Source of the DNA: Candidatus Kapaibacterium sp.
Lineage (GTDB): Bacteria; Bacteroidota; Ignavibacteria; Kapaibacteriales; Kapaibacteriaceae
Direction of reading: 5' to 3'
NCBI GenBank assembly: GCA_018882585.1
Contig: VFFB01000005.1
Location: forward strand, 1 to 64,000
Length of the DNA stretch: 64,000 nt
The notes under the pieces are model-generated. The model saw only the letters and a program-made list of their open reading frames with translations, was not told the origin of the DNA and ran no database searches. Made by a program: the position numbers and the translations under genes. Of the stretch, positions 25,604-34,578 are shown in pieces. Position 1 is the first letter of the stretch, and every line of letters begins with the position of its first letter.

Positions 25604-26644
25604 ATGAACGTTCGCGCGGTGACCATTGCAACGTCAGTCCTGGCTGTACTTGCTTCGGCGGCAGTGCTCTATGCTCTGCGATCTATCATGCTGCCGCTGG
25701 TGCTAGCCGGCTTACTCAGCATCCTGTTCCGTCCGCTCGTCAACCGCCTGCGCGCATGGAAGGTGCCTTCGGTCCTGTGCCTTGTGATTGTCCTGCTGAT
25801 CGTTTCGTCGGCACTGTGGACGATCTACACCATCGGTGCGGCCGGCACTTCCAGTGTGATCGAGAAAGCGCCGGAGTATGATATCCGCGTGCAGCAGCTT
25901 TCGGATCAGATCACGGCGTGGGTGCGGGATCTGACGACGATGATCTATGGACGTCCGACGAAGATCCGTCTCGAGAACATCGTCAACGTCTCGACGCTGA
26001 CCGGTGTTGCGGCGCAATGGCTGGGAAGCGTGGTGTCCTTCGTCAGCGACGCCTTCCTGGTGTTGCTCTTCCTGGTCTTCATGATCCCTGCCGGCGAGCA
26101 TTTCCCTCGCAAACTCCAGGCCGCCACCAAGGATGTCGATTGGTTGGATGCGACCCACGTGTACGACCGCGTCTATTCTGACGTGGTGCGCTACATCAGC
26201 GTCAAGACCATCATGAACGCCATCAATGGTCTTGCTACATGGGCTCTGCTTGAGGCATTCGGCGTCGACTTTGCCCCCCTGCTTGGACTGTTGAGTTTCC
26301 TGCTGCACTACCTGCCGAACATCGGATCGGTGGTATCAACAGTGCTGCCGACCGTGGTTGCACTACTGCAGTTCGGCACCATCGGTGGCACACTGTCCGT
26401 TACCATCCCCCTGATCATTGTGCAGGGTGGCATCGGTAACGTGCTCGAGCCCAAGGTCATGGGCAAGAGTCTCGACCTGAGCCCCGTCGTCGTCCTGTTT
26501 GCCCTGGTCTTCTGGGGTTGGATGTGGGGTGTCACGGGCATGATCCTTTCCGTGCCCATCATGGCCGTGATCAAGAGCGTGCTCGAGGCCACGACGTCGA
26601 CCCGACCCCTGGCCGTCCTGATGGGCGAGCGCGTGCGGGACTGA
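25604..26644 (+). CDS. AI-2E family transporter (UPF0118)
   Basis: A 346-aa polytopic membrane protein with about eight helices. The C-terminal half has the family hallmarks: LLGLLSFLLHYLPNIGSVVSTVLP, then GNVLEPKVMGKSLDLSPVVV and FWGWMWGVTGMILSVPIMA. Members include putative AI-2 exporters and Na+/H+ antiporters; substrate here is unknown. The start at 25604 gives a clean first helix, while ATGs 6 and 11 codons earlier overlap the promoter-like box. It is followed after 15 bp by the FtsE-like gene. Confidence 0.88.
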   Translation: MNVRAVTIATSVLAVLASAAVLYALRSIMLPLVLAGLLSILFRPLVNRLRAWKVPSVLCLVIVLLIVSSALWTIYTIGAAGTSSVIEKAPEYDIRVQQLSDQITAWVRDLTTMIYGRPTKIRLENIVNVSTLTGVAAQWLGSVVSFVSDAFLVLLFLVFMIPAGEHFPRKLQAATKDVDWLDATHVYDRVYSDVVRYISVKTIMNAINGLATWALLEAFGVDFAPLLGLLSFLLHYLPNIGSVVSTVLPTVVALLQFGTIGGTLSVTIPLIIVQGGIGNVLEPKVMGKSLDLSPVVVLFALVFWGWMWGVTGMILSVPIMAVIKSVLEATTSTRPLAVLMGERVRD

Positions 26645-26646
26645 CG

Positions 26647-26654
26647 TAGTTTTG
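26647..26654 (+). promoter_or_regulatory. -7 box TAGTTTTG, 5 nt before the FtsE-like gene
   Basis: Exact TAnnTTTG lying between the AI-2E-family stop codon and the ATG at 26660. There is no room for a ribosome-binding site between a start site and the ATG. Confidence 0.45.
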
Positions 26655-26659
26655 TTGTC

Positions 26660-27313
26660 ATGATCATCGATGTGCAAGACGTGACGATGCTGTACGACGG
26701 GATCCCGGCGCTCAGCAACGTGTCGGCAACGATCGGCCAGGGCGCCCTGATCGTGCTTACCGGTCCTACGGGAGCAGGAAAGACGACCTTTCTGCGACTG
26801 CTCTATGCCGACCTGCTGCCCACGTCCGGTGTGGTGCTGATCAACGGCACGGCCACCTCGCGTATGAAGGCTGCACAGCTTCGCACCGTACGTCGATCCA
26901 TCGGCATCGTCCAGCAGAACTGTCGTCTGGTGGATGACTACACCGTTTACGACAACATGCTGATGCCGCTGGCCGTACATGGTCTTTCCAAGGCTGACGC
27001 GAGCAAGCGCGCGCTTGAGACGCTAGCCGATCTCGACATCAGCTACGTGCGACACAAGCTTCCGCGACAGCTCTCCGGGGGCGAGCGCCACCTGGTGGCA
27101 CTGGCCCGTGCCATTGCCGTGCAGCCCGGCATCATCATTGCCGACGAGCCGACAGGTACGCTCGACGAGGCCACGTCCATGGCCGTAGCCGGTGTGCTTC
27201 GACGGCAGGCCGAATCTGGCACGTCGCTTGTGATCTCGACACACAGCGCCTCGTTCGCCGCTGCCTTTCCGGCAGCGCAGCACATTCACCTTGTAGAAGG
27301 GAGTCTGGCCTGA
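26660..27313 (+). CDS. FtsE-like ABC ATP-binding protein
   Basis: A 217-aa single ABC ATPase: Walker A GPTGAGKT, Q-loop IVQQNCRLVDDYTVYDN, signature LSGGERH, Walker B IIADEPTGTLD and H-loop STHS. The Q-loop region and length match FtsE, which with FtsX regulates peptidoglycan hydrolases at the division site. No ftsX lies next to it, and the LolD group is similar, so the specific role is uncertain. Its stop overlaps the dapB ATG by one base (TGATG). Confidence 0.8.
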   Translation: MIIDVQDVTMLYDGIPALSNVSATIGQGALIVLTGPTGAGKTTFLRLLYADLLPTSGVVLINGTATSRMKAAQLRTVRRSIGIVQQNCRLVDDYTVYDNMLMPLAVHGLSKADASKRALETLADLDISYVRHKLPRQLSGGERHLVALARAIAVQPGIIIADEPTGTLDEATSMAVAGVLRRQAESGTSLVISTHSASFAAAFPAAQHIHLVEGSLA

Positions 27314-28050
27314 TGACACGCATTGCCATCGTAGGATACGGCGCCATGGGGCGCGCCGTCGAGCGGCTTGCGCCGCAGGCCGACGCCAACGTTGTGGCCA
27401 TCTGTGACATCGATGATCCGTTCACGCCCTTGGTGGCCGCGCATGCCGATGTCGCCGTCGACTTCACGCTGCCCCATGTGGTACCTGACGTGGTACGTGT
27501 TGCCTGCGACTCCGGCACGAATCTTGTGATCGGCACGACGGGCTGGTATGACCGGTTCGACGAGGTGGCGTCCATGGCCGCGAAGGCCGGCATTGGCCTG
27601 GTCTATGGCACGAACTTCTCCATCGGCGTCCAGATGTTCTTCCGGTTGGTGCGCCTTGCCGCGCAACTTGCCGAGCGGCAGCCCGAGTACGACGTGATGC
27701 TGCACGAATGGCATCACAAGCGAAAGAAAGACGCGCCAAGCGGCACTGCCCTGACGGCTGCCGACCTTGTGCTTGGACAGCTGTCGCGCAAGACGCGGAT
27801 CGAGTCTGAAACGTCACACGACCGGATCGACGCCGATGCGCTGCACGTAACGTCGACGCGCGGTGGCGAGATCGTCGGAAAGCACGTGCTTACGATGGAC
27901 TCGGCTGTTGATCGTATCGAGGTTACGCACGATGCAAAGAACAGGGACGGTTTTGCCTGGGGAGCACTTCAGGCTGCACGCTGGATCAACGGCAGAACGG
28001 GCGTGTACGACTTTGCGGATATCATAGATCAACTGGAGACGAAGCCATGA
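27313..28050 (+). CDS. dapB: 4-hydroxy-tetrahydrodipicolinate reductase
   Basis: A 245-aa enzyme of lysine and meso-diaminopimelate synthesis. Visible are the NAD(P)-binding GYGAMGRAV at residues 7-15, GTTGW, and the catalytic and substrate motif HEWHHKRKKDAPSGTA. Length is normal. It follows the FtsE-like gene in a TGATG overlap and its own stop overlaps the next ATG (ATGA, 28047-28050), so the three are translationally coupled. Confidence 0.95.
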   Translation: MTRIAIVGYGAMGRAVERLAPQADANVVAICDIDDPFTPLVAAHADVAVDFTLPHVVPDVVRVACDSGTNLVIGTTGWYDRFDEVASMAAKAGIGLVYGTNFSIGVQMFFRLVRLAAQLAERQPEYDVMLHEWHHKRKKDAPSGTALTAADLVLGQLSRKTRIESETSHDRIDADALHVTSTRGGEIVGKHVLTMDSAVDRIEVTHDAKNRDGFAWGALQAARWINGRTGVYDFADIIDQLETKP

Positions 28051-28754
28051 CCAAGCTTGTGCGCATCGCGATGCTGGCTGTGCTGGCGACAACCGTGGCA
28101 GTTGCCGGGCAGACCGGCAAGAAGGCGATACCAACGGTAAAACGGACAGCGAAGAAAACAGCTCTGCTGCCACGGCCCATCAGCAAGCCACGGCCCCTTG
28201 CATCGCCACTCCTGCCCACACCCCAGCGTTATCGCATGGCAGGTATGATACTCTCGTCACCCATTCGACCCGGCAGCAGGTCCCTTACGTCGATCTTCGG
28301 CGTCCTGTCAACGCCGGTACTGCCCTCGATGTATGCCGCCACCCATTCGACGCTTGGTCTGTCTTCGCCGTTGCTGCCCTCGGCACGCATCGTACGGACG
28401 TCGCAACAGACGCAGCAGACCACCGCAGCAATGCCGGTCGGCGCAAAGCCCGTTCTTGTGATCATGCCGGCCGACACGACGCTGACGCTCGACGCGCGCG
28501 GCTTCGCCTCGGCCAAGATCCGCTTTCGGAATGCCGGCGGCGGCAAGCTATCCATCGCCCGTATCACACCGTCGTGCGGATGCGCCAGCGCCTCCGTACA
28601 GCGAAACACCATCGACTCCACCGGTACGGGCATGTTCCTGATCGGGGTGAACGGCAAGAACGTCACCGATGTGTCCGACGTTGTCGAGTGGGTGATCGAG
28701 TCCAACGCAGCGGTCCCCTCTGTTCCGTATCGCGTTCGCATCAAGAAACCTTAA
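28047..28754 (+). CDS. Exported DUF1573-type protein
   Basis: A 235-aa protein with a signal peptide (MTKLVRIAMLAVLATTVAVAG). A low-complexity basic and proline-rich stretch follows (residues about 25-90). The C-terminal ~90 residues form a DUF1573-like Ig-fold: SAKIRFRNAGGGKLSI, ITPSCGCASAS, FLIGVNGKN. The paired Cys in PSCGCA are a family signature. Likely periplasmic; function unknown. It is coupled to dapB by an ATGA overlap. Confidence 0.75.
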   Translation: MTKLVRIAMLAVLATTVAVAGQTGKKAIPTVKRTAKKTALLPRPISKPRPLASPLLPTPQRYRMAGMILSSPIRPGSRSLTSIFGVLSTPVLPSMYAATHSTLGLSSPLLPSARIVRTSQQTQQTTAAMPVGAKPVLVIMPADTTLTLDARGFASAKIRFRNAGGGKLSIARITPSCGCASASVQRNTIDSTGTGMFLIGVNGKNVTDVSDVVEWVIESNAAVPSVPYRVRIKKP

Positions 28755-28774
28755 CCGACCCCAAGGACCCAACC

Positions 28775-29179
28775 ATGGCATACTGGCTTGTAAAGTCGGA
28801 ACCTGACGTGTACAGCTGGGATACCTTCGTAGCCGAGAAGCAGACCTACTGGAATGGCGTGCGCAACTATCAGGCACGCAACAACATGAAGGCCATGCGC
28901 AAGGGCGACACCGTGATGTTCTACCACAGCAACGAGGAGCGCCAGGTGGTGGGGCTGTGTACTGTGGTCAAAGAGGCCTATCAGGACCCCACGACCGACG
29001 ATCCGGCGTGGGTTGTGGTTGACGTGAAAGCGGGCAAGCGACTCAAGACACCCGTCACCCTTGCCACGATCAAGCAGACCAAGGGTCTGGAACAGATCGC
29101 CCTTATCAAGCAAAGCCGCTTGTCGGTGATGCCGCTCACCGAAGACGAGTTCAACATCATCATCGCCTTGGGATCGTAA
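28775..29179 (+). CDS. EVE domain protein
   Basis: A 134-aa cytoplasmic protein: MAYWLVKSEPDVYSWD, WNGVRNYQARNNMKAM, GDTVMFYHSN and the C-terminal ETLAxIK-type segment. EVE domains (PUA-like fold) bind modified bases in DNA or RNA. The start at 28775 coincides exactly with the family N-terminus; an upstream extension is rejected. It is the last gene of the dapB group, 20 bp after the DUF1573 gene. Confidence 0.92.
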   Translation: MAYWLVKSEPDVYSWDTFVAEKQTYWNGVRNYQARNNMKAMRKGDTVMFYHSNEERQVVGLCTVVKEAYQDPTTDDPAWVVVDVKAGKRLKTPVTLATIKQTKGLEQIALIKQSRLSVMPLTEDEFNIIIALGS

Positions 29180-29226
29180 GACCTCTACCTGCGTCCGCGA
29201 AACCGTCTCATCACGCAAAAACGAAC

Positions 29227-29256
29227 AACGCCGCTTCGTCTTTCACGGAGCGGCGT
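29227..29256 (-). terminator. Hairpin between the EVE and dnaA genes
   Basis: Arms ACGCCGCT (29228-29235) and AGCGGCGT (29249-29256) form an 8-bp stem. On the minus strand it is followed by GTTCGTTTTTG, so it can terminate dnaA. It may also help end the EVE transcript from the other side. Confidence 0.5.
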
Positions 29257-29285
29257 CGCAGTTCTTCGTCGTATGCTACGTTGCG

Positions 29286-30776
29286 TCAGCGTTGCAGGGC
29301 CTTGCGCAGGAAATCCACGTCGGCGCGGATCTTCCGGTCCGTATCGATGTAGTTCATGATCGTCTGGCAGCTGTGCAGCACCGTCGTATGGTCGCGGCCG
29401 CCGAAGTGCAAGCCGATGCTCTTGAGCGACATCTGCGTGAGCTGCTTTGCAAGGAACATGCACATCTGTCGGGCAAGGACAACCTCGTGCTTGCGCGTCT
29501 TGGCCGACAGCAGCGAAATCTCCTGGTTGTAATAGGCGCTTACTTCCTGCTTGATGTCGTCGATCGTCAGCGTGCGCGTCGAGGCCGACCCCGAGACACC
29601 GCGGACGATCTCCTTGGCCAGATCCAGCGACGGCTCGCGGTTGTCGAGCGAGACCTTCGCCAGGAACGAGATGAGGCAACCTTCGAGTTCGCGGACGCTG
29701 GACGTGACGTGACGGGCAACATATTCAAGCACATCGCCCGGCAGATCCATGCCTTCGTCAAGGCTCTTCTGCTGCAGGATGGCCATACGCGTTTCGAAGT
29801 CCGGCGGCTGAATGTCGACCGTCAGACCCCACTGGAATCGCGAGATCAGGCGCTCGTCAACATCGGCAAGGTCTTTCGGCTGCTTGTCGCTGGTAAGCAC
29901 AAGCTGCTTGCCGGCCTGGTGCAGGGCGTTGAACGTATGGAAGAACATATCCTGTGTACGCTCCTTGCCGCCCAGGAACTGGATGTCGTCAACGATTAGG
30001 ACGTCGACGCCGCGGTAGAAGTTCGTAAACTCCGCAAGCTTATTGGTCTGGATCGCATTGATGTACTCCATCGTGAACTTCTCGGAGTTCGTGAAGAGCA
30101 CCTTGGCCTGACGATTGCGATGCAGCACGCGGTTACCGATGGCCTGCACCAAGTGCGTCTTGCCAAGACCGGTCGGACCGTAGATCACCAGCGGATTATA
30201 GCGCGTCTTGCCGGGGTTATCGGCAACAGCCATCGCCGCGGACGTAGCCAGCTGGTTGTTCTCGCCACGGATGAAGTTGTCGAAGGTATATCGCTGGTTG
30301 AAGTAGGCAGGATAATGCGTCGGAGCGGGACCCTGCTGCGGCTGCGCAAACGGCAGCTGCGGCTGTGCTTCGGGTTGGCGCAGTCCGGGCAGCTTGATCG
30401 TACGCTGCTCTGCAGCAACGTCAGCTGTCTCGTCCACAACGACGTGATACTGTAACGTGGCCTTCGGCCCGAGAACTCGTTGAACCGTTCTCGCGAGCAA
30501 CGAAGCATAGTGCGCTTCGATCCACTCGTAGAAGAACTGACTCGGTAACTCGATGGTGAGCTGCCGACCGTCCCACGTTTTGGGACGCATCTGCTCGAAC
30601 CATGTCTTGAACACCTGCTGCGACACGTTGTCGCGCACGATGTCAAGACATCGACTCCACAGCGCCGATACGTCCTCTGCTACACCGGCAACAGCCGCGC
30701 GTGCAGTTCCCCCGGACTTCGACGTTGCTGTCGGATCGTCTGTCGAAAACAAGTTCAATGGTGCCGATTTCTTCAC
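29286..30776 (-). CDS. dnaA: Chromosomal replication initiator protein DnaA
   Basis: A 496-aa initiator. Domain I (LWSRCLDIVRDNVSQQVFKT) is at about residues 35-110, with a variable linker to 165. The AAA+ domain has Walker A GPTGLGKTH and Walker B VLIVDDIQFL. The C-terminal DNA-binding domain carries the DnaA signature GLHFGGRDHTTVLHS. The start is taken as GTG at 30776 because GGAGG lies 6 nt upstream and no in-frame ATG is near; an upstream alternative at 30842 lacks such a site. Diverges from tatC; dnaN is not adjacent. Confidence 0.95.
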   Translation of the reverse strand: MKKSAPLNLFSTDDPTATSKSGGTARAAVAGVAEDVSALWSRCLDIVRDNVSQQVFKTWFEQMRPKTWDGRQLTIELPSQFFYEWIEAHYASLLARTVQRVLGPKATLQYHVVVDETADVAAEQRTIKLPGLRQPEAQPQLPFAQPQQGPAPTHYPAYFNQRYTFDNFIRGENNQLATSAAMAVADNPGKTRYNPLVIYGPTGLGKTHLVQAIGNRVLHRNRQAKVLFTNSEKFTMEYINAIQTNKLAEFTNFYRGVDVLIVDDIQFLGGKERTQDMFFHTFNALHQAGKQLVLTSDKQPKDLADVDERLISRFQWGLTVDIQPPDFETRMAILQQKSLDEGMDLPGDVLEYVARHVTSSVRELEGCLISFLAKVSLDNREPSLDLAKEIVRGVSGSASTRTLTIDDIKQEVSAYYNQEISLLSAKTRKHEVVLARQMCMFLAKQLTQMSLKSIGLHFGGRDHTTVLHSCQTIMNYIDTDRKIRADVDFLRKALQR

Positions 30777-31056
30777 GTCTGTACCTCCACCGTAGATGAC
30801 TCCGAAGGAAAGGAGTCGATTGACCAGCCAAACGCCACACACATCCGGCCGCCCACACTCGTTATCAATGCGTATTGATACTCTTTACTGGGGCTGCAAT
30901 GTTAGGCCTGTGGACAACGTAGATTCAAGAGAAAAAGTTGGTTCCTGTGAAATTTTTTCCCTTGCTTTTTAAGAGCATTCGCTAAACACGCACACAACAA
31001 CAACTTCCATGCGGGGCGTCGTATTTTCGTGCTCCAATACATGAAGAACGCCGCCG
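30777..31056. other. dnaA-tatC intergenic region, possible origin or dnaA control region
   Basis: 280 bp containing a 7-bp inverted repeat TATCAAT-GCGT-ATTGATA at 30863-30880, a single DnaA-box-like TGTGGACAA at 30909-30917 (one mismatch to TGTGGATAA), and an AT-rich tract at about 30930-30985 with runs of A and T. These are compatible with an origin or with dnaA autoregulation, but only one convincing box is seen. Confidence 0.3.
31022..31029 (+). promoter_or_regulatory. -7 box TATTTTCG before tatC
   Basis: Same box as at 401 and 61642. It ends 27 nt before the tatC ATG at 31057. Confidence 0.45.
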
Positions 31057-31818
31057 ATGTCAACAGGTTCAGACGTCCAGACAGCCCCCACCGCTGACGC
31101 CCACGGCGAGATGTCGTTTTTCGATCATCTCGACGAGTTGCGGTCGCGCATCTTCAAGGCCCTCCTGGGCATCGTCGTAGGATGCATTATTGTCGCGTTC
31201 TTTACCAACGAGATCGTTGCCGAGCTTCTGCGGCCTGCCGTCAGCTCGAATGTCGAATTGCAGAACATCGAGCCCTTCGGCCAGGCCTTTCTCAAGATCA
31301 AGATCGTCTTCATCGGTGGTACGGTGCTTGCCTTTCCTTGGCTTGTATGGCAGATATGGGGATTCATCGCCCCCGGACTGTACGCACATGAGCGCAGCTG
31401 GGCACGGAAGATCACCTTTTTCACGACCGTCTGTTTTCTGATCGGCATCTCCTTCTCGTACTTCCTGCTGATCCCCTCCATGATGGCCTACATGAACGTT
31501 GTGGCCGACCCCAACATCAAGGACAGTATTGCGATCTCGTACTACTTTTCGTTCTTCACGAACATGCTGCTGGCAGGTGGCCTGATCTTCGAACTGCCTA
31601 TGATCACGTGGGTGCTGGCACGCGTCGGCATCTTGAATCCGACGCTGATGGTGACGTATCGAAGGCACTCTATCGTCGGCATTCTTGTTATCGCCGCTGT
31701 GATCACTCCCTCGCCCGACCCCGTCAACCAATTGATGGTTGCGATCCCACTCTACATCCTCTACGAGATCAGTGCCGTCCTGGCGCGCTTTGCCTATGCA
31801 AAGCGCGACCAGGTCTGA
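31057..31818 (+). CDS. tatC: Sec-independent protein translocase TatC
   Basis: A 253-aa inner-membrane protein with six helices. The conserved FFDHLDELRSR (start of the cytoplasmic N-tail), FLKIKIVFIGG, FIAPGLYAHERSW and SPDPVNQLM are all present. TatC is the receptor for twin-arginine signal peptides. tatA/tatB are not in this window. It starts a rightward group (tatC, polyprenyl synthase, BI-1, TPR-like, lptF/G) with short gaps. Confidence 0.95.
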   Translation: MSTGSDVQTAPTADAHGEMSFFDHLDELRSRIFKALLGIVVGCIIVAFFTNEIVAELLRPAVSSNVELQNIEPFGQAFLKIKIVFIGGTVLAFPWLVWQIWGFIAPGLYAHERSWARKITFFTTVCFLIGISFSYFLLIPSMMAYMNVVADPNIKDSIAISYYFSFFTNMLLAGGLIFELPMITWVLARVGILNPTLMVTYRRHSIVGILVIAAVITPSPDPVNQLMVAIPLYILYEISAVLARFAYAKRDQV

Positions 31819-31833
31819 CGTCTCGCCCTTACC

Positions 31834-32820
31834 ATGGCATCCGAACGCACACTCCTCGAGATCTCGGCTCCGGTAGCTGACGAGTTGGACCGGTTTGAAC
31901 CCTTCATGCGCGAGCAGATGCGGTCTCGCACGGCACTGCTCGACACCGTCGTGCGCTACATCATGAAGCAGCGCGGCAAGCGCGTCCGCCCGGCCCTGGT
32001 CTTCCTGTCGGCCGGACTCTGCGCCCCCATCACCGAGCGTGCCTTTGTGGGCGCTGCCATGGTCGAGCTGCTGCATACGGCCACGCTGGTGCACGACGAC
32101 GTTGTGGACCAGTCCGAAGAACGCCGCGGCATGGCCTCGATCAATGCCGTCTGGAAGAACAAGATCTCCGTCCTGGTCGGCGACTACCTCCTGTCACGCG
32201 GCCTGCTCGTCGCCGTCAACAACAACGAGTTCGACTATCTGAAGATCACGTCGGACGCCGTGCGCCGCATGAGCGAGGGCGAGCTGCTGCAACTGCAGAA
32301 GAAGCGTCAGAAGCGTCTTGACGAAGAGACCTACTTCCGCATCATTTCGGACAAGACGGCCTCGCTGATCAGCACTTGCTGCGAGGTCGGAGCCGTAAGC
32401 TCCGGCGTCGACACGGAGCGCCGCACGGCCCTTCGATCGTACGGCGAACTCGTCGGTCTTGCCTTCCAGATCCGCGACGACGTGCTGGACTACGTGGGCA
32501 GGCACACGCTGCTCGGCAAGCCCATCGGCGCCGATATCCGCGACCAGAAGATCACCTTGCCCCTTATCTATGCCTGTGCAAATGCCCCGAAGTCCGAGGC
32601 TAAGTCCACGATCGCCAAGGTAAAGGGGCGAGGCATCACCTCGGCGGGCGTACAAGAGGTGATCCGGTTTGCCCAACAGTACGAAGGCATCGAGGCGGCA
32701 CAGCGCAAGGCGCTCGAGCTGCGCGACGAGGCGCTGAAGCACCTGGAGGTCTTCGACGATTCGGTCTACAAGACGTCGTTGCGCGATTTTGCTAACTTCG
32801 TCGTCGTACGCCCCAAGTAA
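31834..32820 (+). CDS. Polyprenyl diphosphate synthase (trans-isoprenyl type)
   Basis: A 328-aa chain-elongating prenyltransferase that makes all-trans polyprenyl diphosphates, for example for menaquinone side chains. The first Asp-rich motif HDDVVDQSEERRG follows LLHTATLV; the second reads FQIRDDVLDYVG. GKRVRPALV and KNKISVLVGDYLLSRG are also typical. Small residues before the first motif fit a long-chain (octaprenyl/heptaprenyl) product. It lies 15 bp after tatC. Confidence 0.92.
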   Translation: MASERTLLEISAPVADELDRFEPFMREQMRSRTALLDTVVRYIMKQRGKRVRPALVFLSAGLCAPITERAFVGAAMVELLHTATLVHDDVVDQSEERRGMASINAVWKNKISVLVGDYLLSRGLLVAVNNNEFDYLKITSDAVRRMSEGELLQLQKKRQKRLDEETYFRIISDKTASLISTCCEVGAVSSGVDTERRTALRSYGELVGLAFQIRDDVLDYVGRHTLLGKPIGADIRDQKITLPLIYACANAPKSEAKSTIAKVKGRGITSAGVQEVIRFAQQYEGIEAAQRKALELRDEALKHLEVFDDSVYKTSLRDFANFVVVRPK

Positions 32821-32842
32821 CACGGTATTCCCGGAGACAACC

Positions 32843-33586
<744 letters not shown>

Positions 33587-33594
33587 TCATCTGC

Positions 33595-34578
33595 ATGTCG
33601 CCAACCGGTCAGTCTGCTGCCCCATCCTTTGCCGTCACCGCGGCGCAGTGCGTTGCCAACGGCCAGGCAGCTCAAGCCGTGCGGCTATGCGCTGACGGAA
33701 TCGCTGCGTTTCCGGATTACCTGGGCGGCTACGTCGTCCTTGCCGGTGCCTACGATGCCCTGGGCAAGACCGACGATGCGTATATCATCCGTACCGAGGC
33801 ACACCGACGATTTCCATGGCTGCCCTGGGTAGGACCTCTGGCCGAGAGCTTCCGCGAGACCGCGGTTTCAACCGAAGCGGTGCCAACCGAGGCGGTGCCA
33901 ACCGAGGCGGTTTCAACCGAAGCGGTGCCAACCGAGGCGGTGCCAACCGAAGCGGTGCCAACCGAAGCACCCTTGGTCGAGTCCATCCCGTCCATTCCGC
34001 CCGTTGACGTACCCGGCTTGGACGCCGGGCAACACACGCTGCGGCTGATCCACATGGCGGCGCCTGTTGATGATCATCGCATCATCAGGAGTGCGGCCGT
34101 CAGGTTGATCCCTGGTCTGGAATTCACGTCGTTACGCTTCGAAGGCGTCAAGCAGCGCGGACGCAGGGCGATCCAGCAGCTGTCGGACCCTCCGGCATTC
34201 CGCGAGTTTCATGCGCCGATACGGCCTATGCGACGTCAGCCTGCGGCGCAGCCGGCGCAGGCGCAGCCAGCGCCGTCTGCGCGGCCGGTCTCGCTCGAAG
34301 AGCTCGCGCAACGACTTGAGCGCGCACGCATGCCCCGCCCGGGCACAGCACCCGCACAGCCGGTGCCAGCGCCCGCGCCTGCACCGGTCAAGCCTTCCGT
34401 ACAGTCCACAGCGTCGGCACCGGTTGTCTTCTCGGAAACCATGGCCGGCATCTATGCATCACAGGGCGCCTACGACCTGGCCATCCAGGTCTATCGCACG
34501 TTGCAGCAGAAGCATCCCGACCGACATGATCACTTCCAGAAGCTGATCGACGACGTCGCGGCAACGCGCACGCCATGA
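33595..34578 (+). CDS. TPR-like protein with Val-Pro-Thr-Glu-Ala repeats
   Basis: A 327-aa protein. Residues 1-75 form helical TPR-like hairpins (LCADGIAAFPDYLGGYVVLAGAY is too long to be one unit but fits two helices). Residues about 90-125 are seven tandem AV(P/S)TE pentapeptides. A Pro/Ala/Gln-rich disordered middle runs to about 280, and the C-terminus has another TPR hairpin (AGIYASQGAYDLAIQVYRTL). No signal peptide. Function unknown; scaffold or adaptor is a guess. Its stop overlaps the lptF/G start (ATGA). Confidence 0.7.
   Translation: MSPTGQSAAPSFAVTAAQCVANGQAAQAVRLCADGIAAFPDYLGGYVVLAGAYDALGKTDDAYIIRTEAHRRFPWLPWVGPLAESFRETAVSTEAVPTEAVPTEAVSTEAVPTEAVPTEAVPTEAPLVESIPSIPPVDVPGLDAGQHTLRLIHMAAPVDDHRIIRSAAVRLIPGLEFTSLRFEGVKQRGRRAIQQLSDPPAFREFHAPIRPMRRQPAAQPAQAQPAPSARPVSLEELAQRLERARMPRPGTAPAQPVPAPAPAPVKPSVQSTASAPVVFSETMAGIYASQGAYDLAIQVYRTLQQKHPDRHDHFQKLIDDVAATRTP
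33862..33968 (+). repeat. Seven tandem 15-bp coding repeats (AVPTE/AVSTE)
   Basis: Units of GCGGTGCCAACCGAG and close variants repeat seven times in frame, differing at third positions and in one Pro/Ser codon. Such an array can change length by slippage without breaking the frame. Confidence 0.9.

Noticed and set aside
29286-30776. DnaA paralog such as Hda
   Set aside because: Domain I, the AAA+ core and the C-terminal box-binding signature are all present at full length, so this is DnaA itself.
31069-32094. A 341-codon open frame on the minus strand
   Set aside because: Antisense to tatC and the polyprenyl synthase, both unmistakable; the product has low-complexity His/Asp/Gly content and no motif.
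33862-33968. CRISPR-like direct repeats
   Set aside because: Contiguous 15-bp units in frame inside a coding sequence, with no spacers.
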